A stretch of 64,000 nucleotides of DNA from Flavobacteriales bacterium UBA2669 (GTDB lineage Bacteria; Bacteroidota; Bacteroidia; Flavobacteriales_E; Vicingaceae): positions 62,001 through 126,000 of the forward strand of contig DEMN01000012.1 in NCBI GenBank assembly GCA_002359215.1, written 5' to 3'. A program made the translations under genes and the position numbers. The notes beneath the pieces are model-generated. The model was not told where the DNA came from and did not search any database. It saw only the letters and a list, made by a program, of their open reading frames with translations. Below, piece by piece: positions 26,979 through 35,430 of this stretch (position 1 is its first letter; every line of letters starts with the position of its first letter).

Positions 26979-27278
26979 TTATTTTTTGTCAGCAGCTTTT
27001 TTGGTTGTAGTTTTTTTAGCAGCAGTGCTTGTTGAAGCTTTTTTTGCTGTAGTAGTCTTCTTTGTAGTCGCTTTTTTCTCGGTTGCTTTTTTAGCGATAG
27101 CTTTTTTAGGCTTTTCTTCCGTAGTTGTTTCCTCCGCTTTTACCGCTTTTTTAGTAGTAGCCTTTTTAGCAGCAGCTATAGCCGCAAAAGGGTTACTAGA
27201 TTTTTTTCTTTTTCGAGTATTTCCGTAGCTACCTGCAAAAATTTTTCCTTTTTTTGTTTTAAGATCACCTTTTCCCAT
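26979..27278 (-). CDS. 30S ribosomal protein bTHX with long Lys/Ala/Thr-rich tail
   Basis: This is a 99-residue very basic protein. Residues 1-26 (MGKGDLKTKKGKIFAGSYGN then TRKRKK) match the whole length of the small ribosomal protein THX, which sits in a cavity at the top of the 30S head. From residue 27 there follows a 70-residue tail of KKAT, AAKKTTTKK and KKAEE/KPKKA repeats, much like histone H1 or AlgP. The bTHX part is standard; the tail makes the protein three to four times the usual length. The tail may bind rRNA or DNA. A terminator follows directly. Confidence 0.88.
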   Translation of the reverse strand: MGKGDLKTKKGKIFAGSYGNTRKRKKSSNPFAAIAAAKKATTKKAVKAEETTTEEKPKKAIAKKATEKKATTKKTTTAKKASTSTAAKKTTTKKAADKK

Positions 27279-27449
27279 ACCTTGTAATTTTATTTCGTTA
27301 GTACTAATTTAAGAATCAAGCAAATCTAAAAAAAATAATCCATAATTCATAATCAAAATATACCAAATTATGATCATTATGAGTTTTCTAAAGAAATTTT
27401 TTAAGGTTAAAATGTTAAGCTTACAAAGGGCTTTAAAGATAATTATAGC

Positions 27450-27457
27450 TACCTTTG
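27450..27457 (+). promoter_or_regulatory. Possible -7 box for the M32 carboxypeptidase
   Basis: TACCTTTG fits TAnnTTTG and lies 16 bases before the ATG at 27474. No clear TTTG at the -33 spacing. Confidence 0.4.
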
Positions 27458-27473
27458 TTTAAAAGAATTTTTT

Positions 27474-28991
27474 ATGAAGAATTATGAAGATTATGTAAAT
27501 CATTTGGCAAAAATAGCTGATGTAGGAAATAGTATTGCTGTTTTAAGTTGGGATCAGGAAGTGATGATGCCACCAAAAGGAGCAGAAAAAAGAGCTCAAC
27601 AAATTTCTACTTTAGCGGGAATTCACCATGAATTAAGTGCACAAGAAGACTTTGGGAAGCTCTTAGAGCAGTTGGTTAAAGATAATTCCCTCAGTGATGA
27701 ACAAAAAAGAAACGTTTCAGAATCTTTAACAGAATTTGAGAAGAATAATAAATATACAACTGCTTTTGTTCAGGAAATGAGTAAAACTGTTTCACAAGCT
27801 TTTCAGGCATGGAACAAAGCCAAAAAAGAAGATGATTTTAAACTTTTTGAACCTTATTTGGAAAAGTTAGTAAAGCTGAAAAGAGAAGAGTGCGAATTGT
27901 TGGGTTATGAAGACCATCCTTATGATGCATTAATTGATTTATATGAGCCGAAAACTACTGTTGCGGAGTTAGATGTTTTATTTGCTGACGTAAAAAATCA
28001 ACTGGTAGATTTTGTTAAACAAATTGCTGATGCTCCTCAGAATGAAGATGCTTTAATGCGACAACATTATCCAAAAGAAAAACAGTTGGCGTTTACCGAA
28101 CTTGTTTTAGAAAAAATGGGTTACGATTTTGAAGCGGGCAGACAAGATATTTCGTCACATCCGTTTTCAACAAGTTTTAGTCCCGAAGATTCAAGAGTCA
28201 CCACCAGAGTTAGTGAGGAAGATTTGAGTGAGATTTTATGGAGTAGTATTCATGAAGGCGGACATGCTTTGTATGAGCAGGGATTGAAAGTAGAAAACTA
28301 CGGGCTTCCTGCGGGAACTTATTTATCGTTGGGAATGCATGAGTCTCAATCTCGTTTGTGGGAAAATAATGTGGGGAGAAGTCTTTCTTTTTGGAAATAT
28401 TTTTATCCAAAATTACAAGAAGTGTTTCCTGATAATTTAAAGAATTATACAGTTGAAGATTTTTATAAAGCCATGAACATTGTTAAGCCTTCGTTTATAA
28501 GAACAAATGCTGATGAGTTGACATATCATTTCCATGTGTTAATTCGTTACGAAATTGAAAAAGAATTGATTTTAGGAAATATTGAAGTAAGTGACTTGCC
28601 TCGTGTGTGGAATGAAAAATATAAAGCCTATTTAAATATAGACGTGCCGTCAGATTCAAAAGGAGTCTTGCAAGATATTCATTGGTCGCATGGTAGCTTT
28701 GGCTATTTTCCCACATATTCATTAGGAAGTTTTTATGCGGCACAATTTTTTCATAAAGCCCAAGAGCAAATTGAAAATTTAGAAGAAAAGGTTGAGCAAG
28801 GAAATTATACGGAATTGTTAGATTGGTTAAGAACTAATATTCATCAATACGGAAGATTATACTCAGCAAGCGAATTGTGCGAAAGAGTTACCGGAGAAAA
28901 GCTTAATTTTACTTACTTTATGCAATATGCTAAAGCGAAATATGAAAAGTTATACGCTTTACAAACAACAGAAAAATTAATCACTAATTAA
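27474..28991 (+). CDS. Thermostable carboxypeptidase, peptidase family M32
   Basis: This 505-residue zinc metallocarboxypeptidase removes C-terminal residues from peptides. The zinc motif HEGGH is at 260-264. The family motifs HESQSRLWEN (third ligand region), IRTNADELTYHFHVLIRYEIE and the N-terminal DQEVMMPPKGAE are present. The length matches Taq carboxypeptidase. There is no signal peptide, so it is cytoplasmic, presumably finishing peptide turnover. A small lipoprotein gene follows after 11 bases and may share the transcript. Confidence 0.96.
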   Translation: MKNYEDYVNHLAKIADVGNSIAVLSWDQEVMMPPKGAEKRAQQISTLAGIHHELSAQEDFGKLLEQLVKDNSLSDEQKRNVSESLTEFEKNNKYTTAFVQEMSKTVSQAFQAWNKAKKEDDFKLFEPYLEKLVKLKREECELLGYEDHPYDALIDLYEPKTTVAELDVLFADVKNQLVDFVKQIADAPQNEDALMRQHYPKEKQLAFTELVLEKMGYDFEAGRQDISSHPFSTSFSPEDSRVTTRVSEEDLSEILWSSIHEGGHALYEQGLKVENYGLPAGTYLSLGMHESQSRLWENNVGRSLSFWKYFYPKLQEVFPDNLKNYTVEDFYKAMNIVKPSFIRTNADELTYHFHVLIRYEIEKELILGNIEVSDLPRVWNEKYKAYLNIDVPSDSKGVLQDIHWSHGSFGYFPTYSLGSFYAAQFFHKAQEQIENLEEKVEQGNYTELLDWLRTNIHQYGRLYSASELCERVTGEKLNFTYFMQYAKAKYEKLYALQTTEKLITN

Positions 28992-29002
28992 AACAATCAA
29001 CT

Positions 29003-29431
29003 ATGAGAACAGTATTAATAATAGCAATCTCAATTCTTTTATTTTCTTGTAAAAACTCCTCACAAGCTATGGATTCAACTAAACCAGTACCTGACACTAC
29101 CAAACCGACCAACCTTACTAAAGGAGATTCAAACCAGGAAAAGGTAATTTATGATATGATTGTAAGTTTTATTAGTAAAGGAGAAGGAATTGATCATGAG
29201 TTAAAAGATAAAGTGGATGCAAGAATTACATTGTTTAATAAAGAGAATAAAACTGATATTCAACCAGAAATAGTAGGTTGGGGAAGAGAAGGCGAGAAAG
29301 ATTATAATTTTGTGTTGAAAAACTTATCAACAGAAGTACATAAGAAATTCGTTGCTGCAATGGAAGAGGAAGTAAAATCTACTGATATGGCTAATATTAC
29401 ATTTAATCAACCATCTGTTCATAAAAGATAA
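29003..29431 (+). CDS. Small hypothetical lipoprotein
   Basis: This 142-residue protein has a lipoprotein signal (IISILLFSC-type, Cys16). A short Thr/Pro-rich linker (DTTKPTNLTKG) is followed by a small helical/beta domain (KVIYDMIVSFISKGEGID). No known family recognised. It starts 11 bases after the M32 carboxypeptidase, but one is periplasmic and the other cytoplasmic, so functional linkage is not implied. Confidence 0.6.
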   Translation: MRTVLIIAISILLFSCKNSSQAMDSTKPVPDTTKPTNLTKGDSNQEKVIYDMIVSFISKGEGIDHELKDKVDARITLFNKENKTDIQPEIVGWGREGEKDYNFVLKNLSTEVHKKFVAAMEEEVKSTDMANITFNQPSVHKR

Positions 29432-29538
29432 GTTTTTTATTTGATAATTCAGTAACTTATCAGACCTTTGTTCTATTGTTTTAATTAAAAAAATAGAATC
29501 TAAAACACATCAAAGAAAGTCTAACAAAATCACACTTT

Positions 29539-31152
29539 ATGAATGAATTTGGAATAAAAGCAGAAAATGCTTCGTTAAAATCATTAGGATTAGGAAATGT
29601 AGCGTCTGCTCTATGGAATTTAGAACCATCTCAATTGGTTGAAGAAACAATTATTAGAGGAGAAGGAGAATTAGCAAGCTCTGGAGCTTTGGCTGTTGAT
29701 ACAGGTGAATTTACAGGTCGCTCTCCAAAAGACAGATTTATTGTTTATGATGACATTACTAAAGATGCTGTATGGTGGGAAAATTTTAACATTAAATTTG
29801 ATGCTGATAAGTTTGATGCACTATACAACAGAGTAACAGCTTATCTTTCAGGTAAAGATGTTTACGTTAGAGACGCTTACGCTTGTGCCGATCCAAAATA
29901 TAGAATGAATATTAGAGCCATTACCGAAACTCCTTGGGCAAACATGTTTATTTATAATATGTTTTTAAGACCAACGAACGAGGAAGTACTAAATTTTATT
30001 CCGGAATGGACAATTATTGCAGCTCCGGGCTTTATGGCAGACCCTGAAATTGATGGAACAAGACAACATAATTTTGCGGTAATGAATTTTACCAAAAAAA
30101 TTATTTTGATTGGAGGAACAGGTTATACAGGAGAAATGAAAAAAGGAATTTTTTCTGCATTAAATTTTATTTTACCTCACCAAAAAAATGTGCTTTCAAT
30201 GCACTGCTCGGCTAATATTGGCGAAGCTGGAGATACTTCAGTTTTCTTTGGTTTATCTGGAACTGGAAAAACTACTTTGTCATCAGACCCTAACAGAAGG
30301 TTAATTGGAGATGATGAACATGGTTGGACTGATGAAGGGGTGTTTAATTTTGAAGGTGGGTGCTATGCAAAGTGCATTAATCTTTCTGCTGAAAATGAAC
30401 CGGATATTTTTAACGCAATTAAATTTGGTGCATTATTAGAAAATATTAATTTTTACGAAGGAACTACAGAAGTAGATTTTGAAGACAAATCAAAAACTGA
30501 AAATACACGCGTTAGCTATCCAATTCATCATATTAATAACATCGCTGTTCCATCGGTAGGGACAACTCCAAATAACATTTTCTTTTTAACAGCAGATGCG
30601 TTTGGTGTGTTGCCTCCCATCTCAAAATTAACTCCAGGACAAGCAATGTACCAATTTATTTCAGGTTATACCGCTAAAGTTGCCGGTACTGAAGCAGGAG
30701 TTACAGAGCCACAAACTACTTTCTCATCTTGTTTTGGAGCTCCATTTTTACCATTACATCCAACAAAATATGCTGAAATGCTTGGTGAAAAAATGAGAAA
30801 ACACAACGTAAATGTTTGGTTAATTAATACAGGATGGTCTGGTGGAGCTTATGGAACAGGAGAGCGTATTAAATTAAGATACACAAGAGCGATGATTACA
30901 GCTGCCCTTACAGGTAAGTTGAATGAAGTTACTTATGAAAATCATCCAGTTTTTGGATTGGCAATGCCAACATCTTGCGAAAATGTTCCTACAGAAATTC
31001 TTAATCCAAGAAATACTTGGCAAGATAAAGCTGCATACGATCAAAAAGCTAATGAATTAGCTAACTCATTCGTTAAAAACTTTGAGAAATTTGCTGATTA
31101 TGCTAATGATGAAATTATGGCTGCCTCACCAAAAGTTAGCGTGAATGCTTAA
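29539..31152 (+). CDS. pckA: Phosphoenolpyruvate carboxykinase (ATP)
   Basis: This 537-residue cytoplasmic enzyme converts oxaloacetate and ATP to PEP, the first step of gluconeogenesis. The ATP-type Walker A FFGLSGTGKTTLS (238-245 core) and the Mn/Mg-site IGDDEHGW follow the family order. The substrate-binding Arg is in FTGRSPKDR and the Mn-ligand Lys/His in the VMNFTKK-HCSANIGE region. The length is normal for the ATP form. It is monocistronic, with about 107 bases upstream. Confidence 0.98.
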   Translation: MNEFGIKAENASLKSLGLGNVASALWNLEPSQLVEETIIRGEGELASSGALAVDTGEFTGRSPKDRFIVYDDITKDAVWWENFNIKFDADKFDALYNRVTAYLSGKDVYVRDAYACADPKYRMNIRAITETPWANMFIYNMFLRPTNEEVLNFIPEWTIIAAPGFMADPEIDGTRQHNFAVMNFTKKIILIGGTGYTGEMKKGIFSALNFILPHQKNVLSMHCSANIGEAGDTSVFFGLSGTGKTTLSSDPNRRLIGDDEHGWTDEGVFNFEGGCYAKCINLSAENEPDIFNAIKFGALLENINFYEGTTEVDFEDKSKTENTRVSYPIHHINNIAVPSVGTTPNNIFFLTADAFGVLPPISKLTPGQAMYQFISGYTAKVAGTEAGVTEPQTTFSSCFGAPFLPLHPTKYAEMLGEKMRKHNVNVWLINTGWSGGAYGTGERIKLRYTRAMITAALTGKLNEVTYENHPVFGLAMPTSCENVPTEILNPRNTWQDKAAYDQKANELANSFVKNFEKFADYANDEIMAASPKVSVNA

Positions 31153-31208
31153 AAATTCAAGAAAAATAAAAAAATGAGTTTGTAAAGTGTAAATATTAAA
31201 AATAATAT

Positions 31209-31216
31209 TATATTTG
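31209..31216 (+). promoter_or_regulatory. Possible -7 box for rpsT
   Basis: TATATTTG fits TAnnTTTG and is followed by CAGCC, a typical flavobacterial context. It lies 39 bases before the S20 ATG. A TTTG sits at 31179-31182, but at a longer spacing than usual. Confidence 0.45.
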
Positions 31217-31254
31217 CAGCCTCAAAAAAATTAACAAATAACAAAAAGAATATT

Positions 31255-31509
31255 ATGGCTAATCATAAGTCGGCATTAAAAAGAATAAGACAGACGGCAA
31301 CGAGAACATTACGTAATAAGTATCAACATAAGACAACTCGTAATGCAGTTAGAGATTTAAGAAACTCAACAAGCAAGAAAGAAGCATCAGAATTGCTTCC
31401 AAAAGTAGCTTCTATGTTAGATAAGTTAGCTAAGAAAAACATTATTCATAAAAACAAAGCATCAAATCTTAAGTCTAAATTGACTAAACACGTTGCGAAA
31501 CTAAAATAA
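31255..31509 (+). CDS. rpsT: 30S ribosomal protein S20
   Basis: This 84-residue basic, helical protein binds 16S rRNA early in 30S assembly. Hallmarks are [20 protein letters not shown] at the N-terminus and [19 protein letters not shown] at the C-terminus. The length is normal. A strong terminator follows, and an upstream TATATTTG box supports a single-gene transcript. Confidence 0.98.
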   Translation: MANHKSALKRIRQTATRTLRNKYQHKTTRNAVRDLRNSTSKKEASELLPKVASMLDKLAKKNIIHKNKASNLKSKLTKHVAKLK

Positions 31510-31546
31510 TTCTTCTTTATTCTTTGAATAAATTGTGAAACTTAAT

Positions 31547-31583
31547 AAAAAAGAGGCTGAATTAAAATTCAGCCTCTTTTTTT
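31547..31583 (+). terminator. Rho-independent terminator after rpsT
   Basis: AAGAGGCTGAAT (31551-31562) pairs with ATTCAGCCTCTT (31567-31578) around a 4-base loop, followed by T to 31583. A flanking A run would let it act in both directions. Confidence 0.9.
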
Positions 31584-31681
31584 GCTTTAAGTTTTTTAGA
31601 TTTCTTGTAAACATAATCAGTTAATGCAATGCTTAAATGTCTAATTTTGTTAATGAATAAAAAAATAATAAATATTTATAT

Positions 31682-32668
31682 ATGAAACGAATTGCCATAA
31701 ATGGTTTTGGACGAATAGGTAAGTTACTTACTAGATTAGTCCAAAATAATGATCAAATAGAATTAGTTGCAATAAATGATTTAGCTGATACCAAAACATT
31801 AGCTCATCTATTAAAATATGATTCTGTTCATAGGCATTTTGAAGGAACAGTCGATTATACTGATGATGCGCTAATTATTAATGGTAAAAAAGTATTTGTT
31901 TTTAGTGAAAAATCCCCTGAAAATTTGCCATGGAAATCACTTGATATTGATATGGTAATTGAATGTACAGGAATTTTCTTGACAAGAGAATTAGCTAACA
32001 AGCATATTATCGCAGGAGCTAAGAAAGTAATCTTGTCTGCTCCCGCAAAAAGTGATGACATTAAAACCATCGTTATAGGAATTAATGATGAATTAATTGA
32101 TTCTATGGATACGATTATTTCTAATGCATCGTGCACCACCAATGCAGTAGCACCTATAATTAAAATATTAAAAGATAACTTTGGTATTGAACAAGCACAA
32201 ATAGCAACTGTTCATTCATATACCAATGATCAACGTCTGCACGATGCTCCTCATAGAGATTTAAGAAGAGCAAGAGCAGGGGCTTTGTCAATTATTCCAA
32301 CATCAACAGGAGCGGCAAAAGCTATCGTTAAAATATTCCCGGATTTAAAAGGAAAAACTGCCGGATATGCAGTAAGAGTTCCAGTTCCGGATGGTTCTTT
32401 AATAGATGTTTGTGCACAGCTTTCAACTAATGTAGATGTAGCAACAGTTAATAAGGCTTTTCTTGAGGCAGCTCAAAATGGTATGAAAAATATTTTGGAG
32501 TACACTACTGATGAATTAGTTTCTTCAGATATTATAGGGAATAGTCATTCTTGTATCTTTGATGCTAACTTAACATCAATAACAGGCAATCTAGTTCGCA
32601 TAGTAGGTTGGTACGACAATGAAGCAGGTTATTCTAATAGATTAGTTGATTTAATTAATAAAGTATAA
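31682..32668 (+). CDS. gap: Glyceraldehyde-3-phosphate dehydrogenase, type I
   Basis: This 328-residue enzyme oxidises glyceraldehyde-3-phosphate to 1,3-bisphosphoglycerate in glycolysis, or the reverse in gluconeogenesis. It has NAD-binding NGFGRIGKLLTR, the catalytic Cys151 in SNASCTTNAVAP, and His178 in ATVHSYTNDQ. INDL at 31-34 keeps the Asp that favours NAD. WYDNEAGYSNR near the C-terminus is standard. The window carries this one copy; pckA lies 0.5 kb upstream, placing two gluconeogenic genes nearly side by side. Confidence 0.97.
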   Translation: MKRIAINGFGRIGKLLTRLVQNNDQIELVAINDLADTKTLAHLLKYDSVHRHFEGTVDYTDDALIINGKKVFVFSEKSPENLPWKSLDIDMVIECTGIFLTRELANKHIIAGAKKVILSAPAKSDDIKTIVIGINDELIDSMDTIISNASCTTNAVAPIIKILKDNFGIEQAQIATVHSYTNDQRLHDAPHRDLRRARAGALSIIPTSTGAAKAIVKIFPDLKGKTAGYAVRVPVPDGSLIDVCAQLSTNVDVATVNKAFLEAAQNGMKNILEYTTDELVSSDIIGNSHSCIFDANLTSITGNLVRIVGWYDNEAGYSNRLVDLINKV

Positions 32669-32680
32669 TTTATTAATTAT

Positions 32681-32872
32681 TTATTTTCCCCAAACGTGTC
32701 TGTTTCTATGCTTTCTGTTACCTACATGCCCTGATGAATTTACTTTAGCTCCACCATTACGTGGCTTTTGATATTTAGGCCCAGACTTGCAAGATTGAAA
32801 AGACATAGGCAAAGAAAACATGCTTGCCATGAAGATAAGCGCCAATACTTTGCTGTATAATGATTTTTTCAT
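32681..32872 (-). CDS. Small secreted or lipid-anchored basic protein
   Basis: This 63-residue protein has an N-terminal signal segment (SKVLALIFMASMFSLPMSFQ) then SCKSGPKYQ; Cys28 could be a weak lipobox, though FQSC is a poor match. The mature part is only about 35 residues and rich in Gly, His, Arg and Lys, ending GHVGNRKHRNRHVWGK. The ORF is intact and codon use is normal. It lies convergent to gap with 12 bases between the stops. Function unknown. Confidence 0.6.
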   Translation of the reverse strand: MKKSLYSKVLALIFMASMFSLPMSFQSCKSGPKYQKPRNGGAKVNSSGHVGNRKHRNRHVWGK

Positions 32873-33046
32873 TCTTTTTAGAAAATTAGTTCTAAGGCAT
32901 AAAATTAATCAAATTTATTACATATAAAAATCTTGACTAATAAATGTTAATGGTTTTACTTATTTTTTTACAAACAGTTACAATAAAGCCGTGTTTTACT
33001 TGATTTTTTCTATAATTAATTTATTAGCAGCATGTTTTTTATCATG

Positions 33047-33074
33047 TTGAATTCATTAGTTCTAAGTAAATTTG
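33047..33074 (+). promoter_or_regulatory. Possible nadB promoter (TTG-N17-TAAATTTG)
   Basis: TTG at 33047-33049 and TAAATTTG at 33067-33074 are 17 bases apart, close to the Bacteroidota -33/-7 arrangement. The start would give a leader of about 84 bases. The rest of the 292-base gap 32873-33164 shows nothing I can name beyond short AT-rich hairpins such as AACCA/TGGTT near 33085-33098. Confidence 0.4.
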
Positions 33075-33164
33075 TAAGCTAAAAACCAGTATTGGTTCAA
33101 ATAAAATAACATATTTGTGATGAGCAGTAACATCTGACCAATTTCATAAAATATAAATGAATAT

Positions 33165-34736
33165 ATGAAAACAGATTTTTTAATAATTGGTTCAGGTATA
33201 GCCGGTTTGAGTTATGCATATAAAATTGCTGATTATTTTGATAAAAAAAATCAAGTTGTTTCTATCACCATCATTACCAAAGTTGATGAAGACGAAAGCA
33301 ATACAAAGTATGCTCAAGGGGGAATTGCATCGGTAACCAAATCATCAGATAGTTTTGAAAACCATATTAAAGATACCTTAATTGCCGGAGATGGTTTGTG
33401 TGATGAGAGGGTTGTTAAAATGGTAGTGGAACAAGCTCCAGAAAGAATTAAGGAATTAGTAGATTGGGGTACTAATTTTGATAAAACTATTCAAGGGGAT
33501 TATGATTTAGCCAAAGAAGGTGGACATTCCGACAATAGAATTTTACATTTTAAAGACTTTACAGGTAACGAAATAGAGAGAGCTTTACTTAATAAAGTTT
33601 TCAATCACCCTTATATTACGGTTTTCAACTATCATTTTGCCATAGATTTAATTACACAGCATCATTTGGGTGAAAAAGTTACACGAGCAACATCCAACAA
33701 AAAGTGTTTTGGAGTGTATGTGTTAAATCGTAGAACGGGAGAAATAAAAGTGTTGAAATCCAAAATTACCTTGTTGGCAGCGGGAGGGATTGGTCAGGCT
33801 TATTTAAATACTACCAACCCAAAAGTGGCAACGGGAGACGGAATTGCTATGGCATATAGAGCAAAAGCTATTATTAAAAACATGGAGTTTGTTCAGTTTC
33901 ATCCTACAGCATTGTATCAACCTAACGTCTCGCCTTCATTTTTAATTTCTGAAGCAGTGCGTGGGGCGGGAGGAATATTGAGAAATCATAACAACGAAGC
34001 TTTTATGGAGCAGTATGATAAAAGAAAAGACTTAGCTCCAAGAGATGTTGTTGCCCGAGCCATTGATGCAGAAATGAAAAGACATGGAACTACTAATATA
34101 CTGTTAGATGTTTCTCATATTGATATAACTTCTTTTATTGCTCATTTTCCTACCATTTACAATAAATGTGTAGAAATTGGTTTAGACATCTCAAAAGACT
34201 ATATTCCTGTTGTTCCGGCAGCTCATTATTTGTGTGGAGGAATTGAAGTGGATACTAACGCAAGGACTTCTATTACTAACCTATATGCTTCAGGAGAATG
34301 TGCTTTTACGGGGTTACACGGGGCAAATCGTTTGGCTTCTAATTCGTTAATTGAAGCATTAGTTTATTCTCATAATGCTTTTTTAGATAGTGTTGAACAA
34401 GTTGAAAATGTTGAATTTCAGGAAAGTATTCCCGAATGGAATGATGAAGGAACCACCATATTTAATGAACATTTTTTAGTAGAGCAAACCAAAAAAGAAC
34501 TACAAACCATATTGAGTAATTATGTCGGTATTGTTCGTTCTGATGAGCGTTTGCAAAGAGCTTTAAATAGATTAAAATTGATATATGATGAATCAGAAAA
34601 GTTGTATGAGAGCTCTAAATTAAGTGTTGCTATTTGCGAATTGAGAAACTTAAGAAGCATTGCTTATTTGGTTACTAAAGGAGCTTCAGAGAGAAAAAAT
34701 AACGTAGGCTTGCATTACAATGTGGATAATGTGTAA
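33165..34736 (+). CDS. nadB: L-aspartate oxidase
   Basis: This 523-residue flavoprotein oxidises aspartate to iminoaspartate, the first step of de novo NAD synthesis. It has the FAD-binding LIIGSGIAGLSYAYK at the N-terminus, KYAQGGIASV, HFKDFTGNEIERAL, the catalytic-Arg segment APRDVVARAID, and GLHGANRLASNSLIEALVY. Its length and gene order fit the succinate dehydrogenase/fumarate reductase flavoprotein family, with the NadB-specific motifs. nadA and nadC are not in the window. It ends 3 bases before the convergent hydrolase gene. Confidence 0.96.
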   Translation: MKTDFLIIGSGIAGLSYAYKIADYFDKKNQVVSITIITKVDEDESNTKYAQGGIASVTKSSDSFENHIKDTLIAGDGLCDERVVKMVVEQAPERIKELVDWGTNFDKTIQGDYDLAKEGGHSDNRILHFKDFTGNEIERALLNKVFNHPYITVFNYHFAIDLITQHHLGEKVTRATSNKKCFGVYVLNRRTGEIKVLKSKITLLAAGGIGQAYLNTTNPKVATGDGIAMAYRAKAIIKNMEFVQFHPTALYQPNVSPSFLISEAVRGAGGILRNHNNEAFMEQYDKRKDLAPRDVVARAIDAEMKRHGTTNILLDVSHIDITSFIAHFPTIYNKCVEIGLDISKDYIPVVPAAHYLCGGIEVDTNARTSITNLYASGECAFTGLHGANRLASNSLIEALVYSHNAFLDSVEQVENVEFQESIPEWNDEGTTIFNEHFLVEQTKKELQTILSNYVGIVRSDERLQRALNRLKLIYDESEKLYESSKLSVAICELRNLRSIAYLVTKGASERKNNVGLHYNVDNV

Positions 34737-34739
34737 ACT

Positions 34740-35423
34740 TTAACTATAAAAAGCCCTTATAATTTCCGAAAGAGCGTCTATATCCACTTTCTCTATGGGG
34801 TGTTTGGAATTGGGTAATAACTCAAAAGTAGCATGAGGTAATAGTTGAGCAACATGATTAGTTTCTTCATAAGTTACCATTTCATCGTTATCTGCTAATA
34901 GCAATTTTATGGTGTGTTGAATAAGTTTAAAGTCCTCATCTTTAAGCACATTTTTATTGCCCATTGTTATCATCATGTTGGCAGTTTTTTCCAAAACTGT
35001 TTTCCAATCGTTGGGATAATGACGGTCTTTTAATATTGCTGCAAAAGTTGGAATTTTATCTTCCATTTTTTCAGCATCTAACATTTTTGTTTCTTTAGCA
35101 GCAATGTCGGGAGTCCAACTTAGTTTTGTTCCTAAAGTAATTATTTTACCTACTTTTTCCGGATGATGTTTTGCTAAATATAAAGCTACATAGCCTCCCA
35201 TGCTGTAACCAAAAATATCAATAGATTCAACTTTTTGTTGCTCTAAATAAACTAAAACATCATCAGCAAACTGAGGAATGTTAAAGTTTTCTTTAAACGC
35301 TTCTCCTCCATGTCCTGAAAAATTTAATAAATGGATATTAAATTGATTGTTTAACAAAGATGCTAAGGAATTAAATTGTGATTTACTACCGATAGCACCA
35401 TGAAGAATTAATAAATTTTTCAT
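34740..35423 (-). CDS. Alpha/beta hydrolase
   Basis: This 227-residue cytoplasmic hydrolase of the alpha/beta fold has the oxyanion-side LLILHGAIGSKSQF and nucleophile elbow FGYSMGGYVAL (Ser in GYSMGG). The catalytic His is likely in PNSKHPIEKV near the C-terminus, and LLADNDEMVTYE holds the acid. The substrate is unknown; the family covers esterases, C-C hydrolases and thioesterases such as MenH. It lies 7 bases after the fused E1 gene on the same strand, so co-transcription with that gene is likely. Confidence 0.85.
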   Translation of the reverse strand: MKNLLILHGAIGSKSQFNSLASLLNNQFNIHLLNFSGHGGEAFKENFNIPQFADDVLVYLEQQKVESIDIFGYSMGGYVALYLAKHHPEKVGKIITLGTKLSWTPDIAAKETKMLDAEKMEDKIPTFAAILKDRHYPNDWKTVLEKTANMMITMGNKNVLKDEDFKLIQHTIKLLLADNDEMVTYEETNHVAQLLPHATFELLPNSKHPIEKVDIDALSEIIRAFYS

Positions 35424-35430
35424 TTAAAGC

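Noticed and set aside
26965..27228. 87-codon rightward frame opposite the bTHX gene
   Set aside because: It is the antisense of the Lys/Ala tail, giving only Phe/Val/Ala low complexity, and has no promoter or homologue signs.
32873..33164. Possible small RNA or riboswitch before nadB
   Set aside because: I see only AT-rich short hairpins and a plausible promoter; no conserved riboswitch core is visible.
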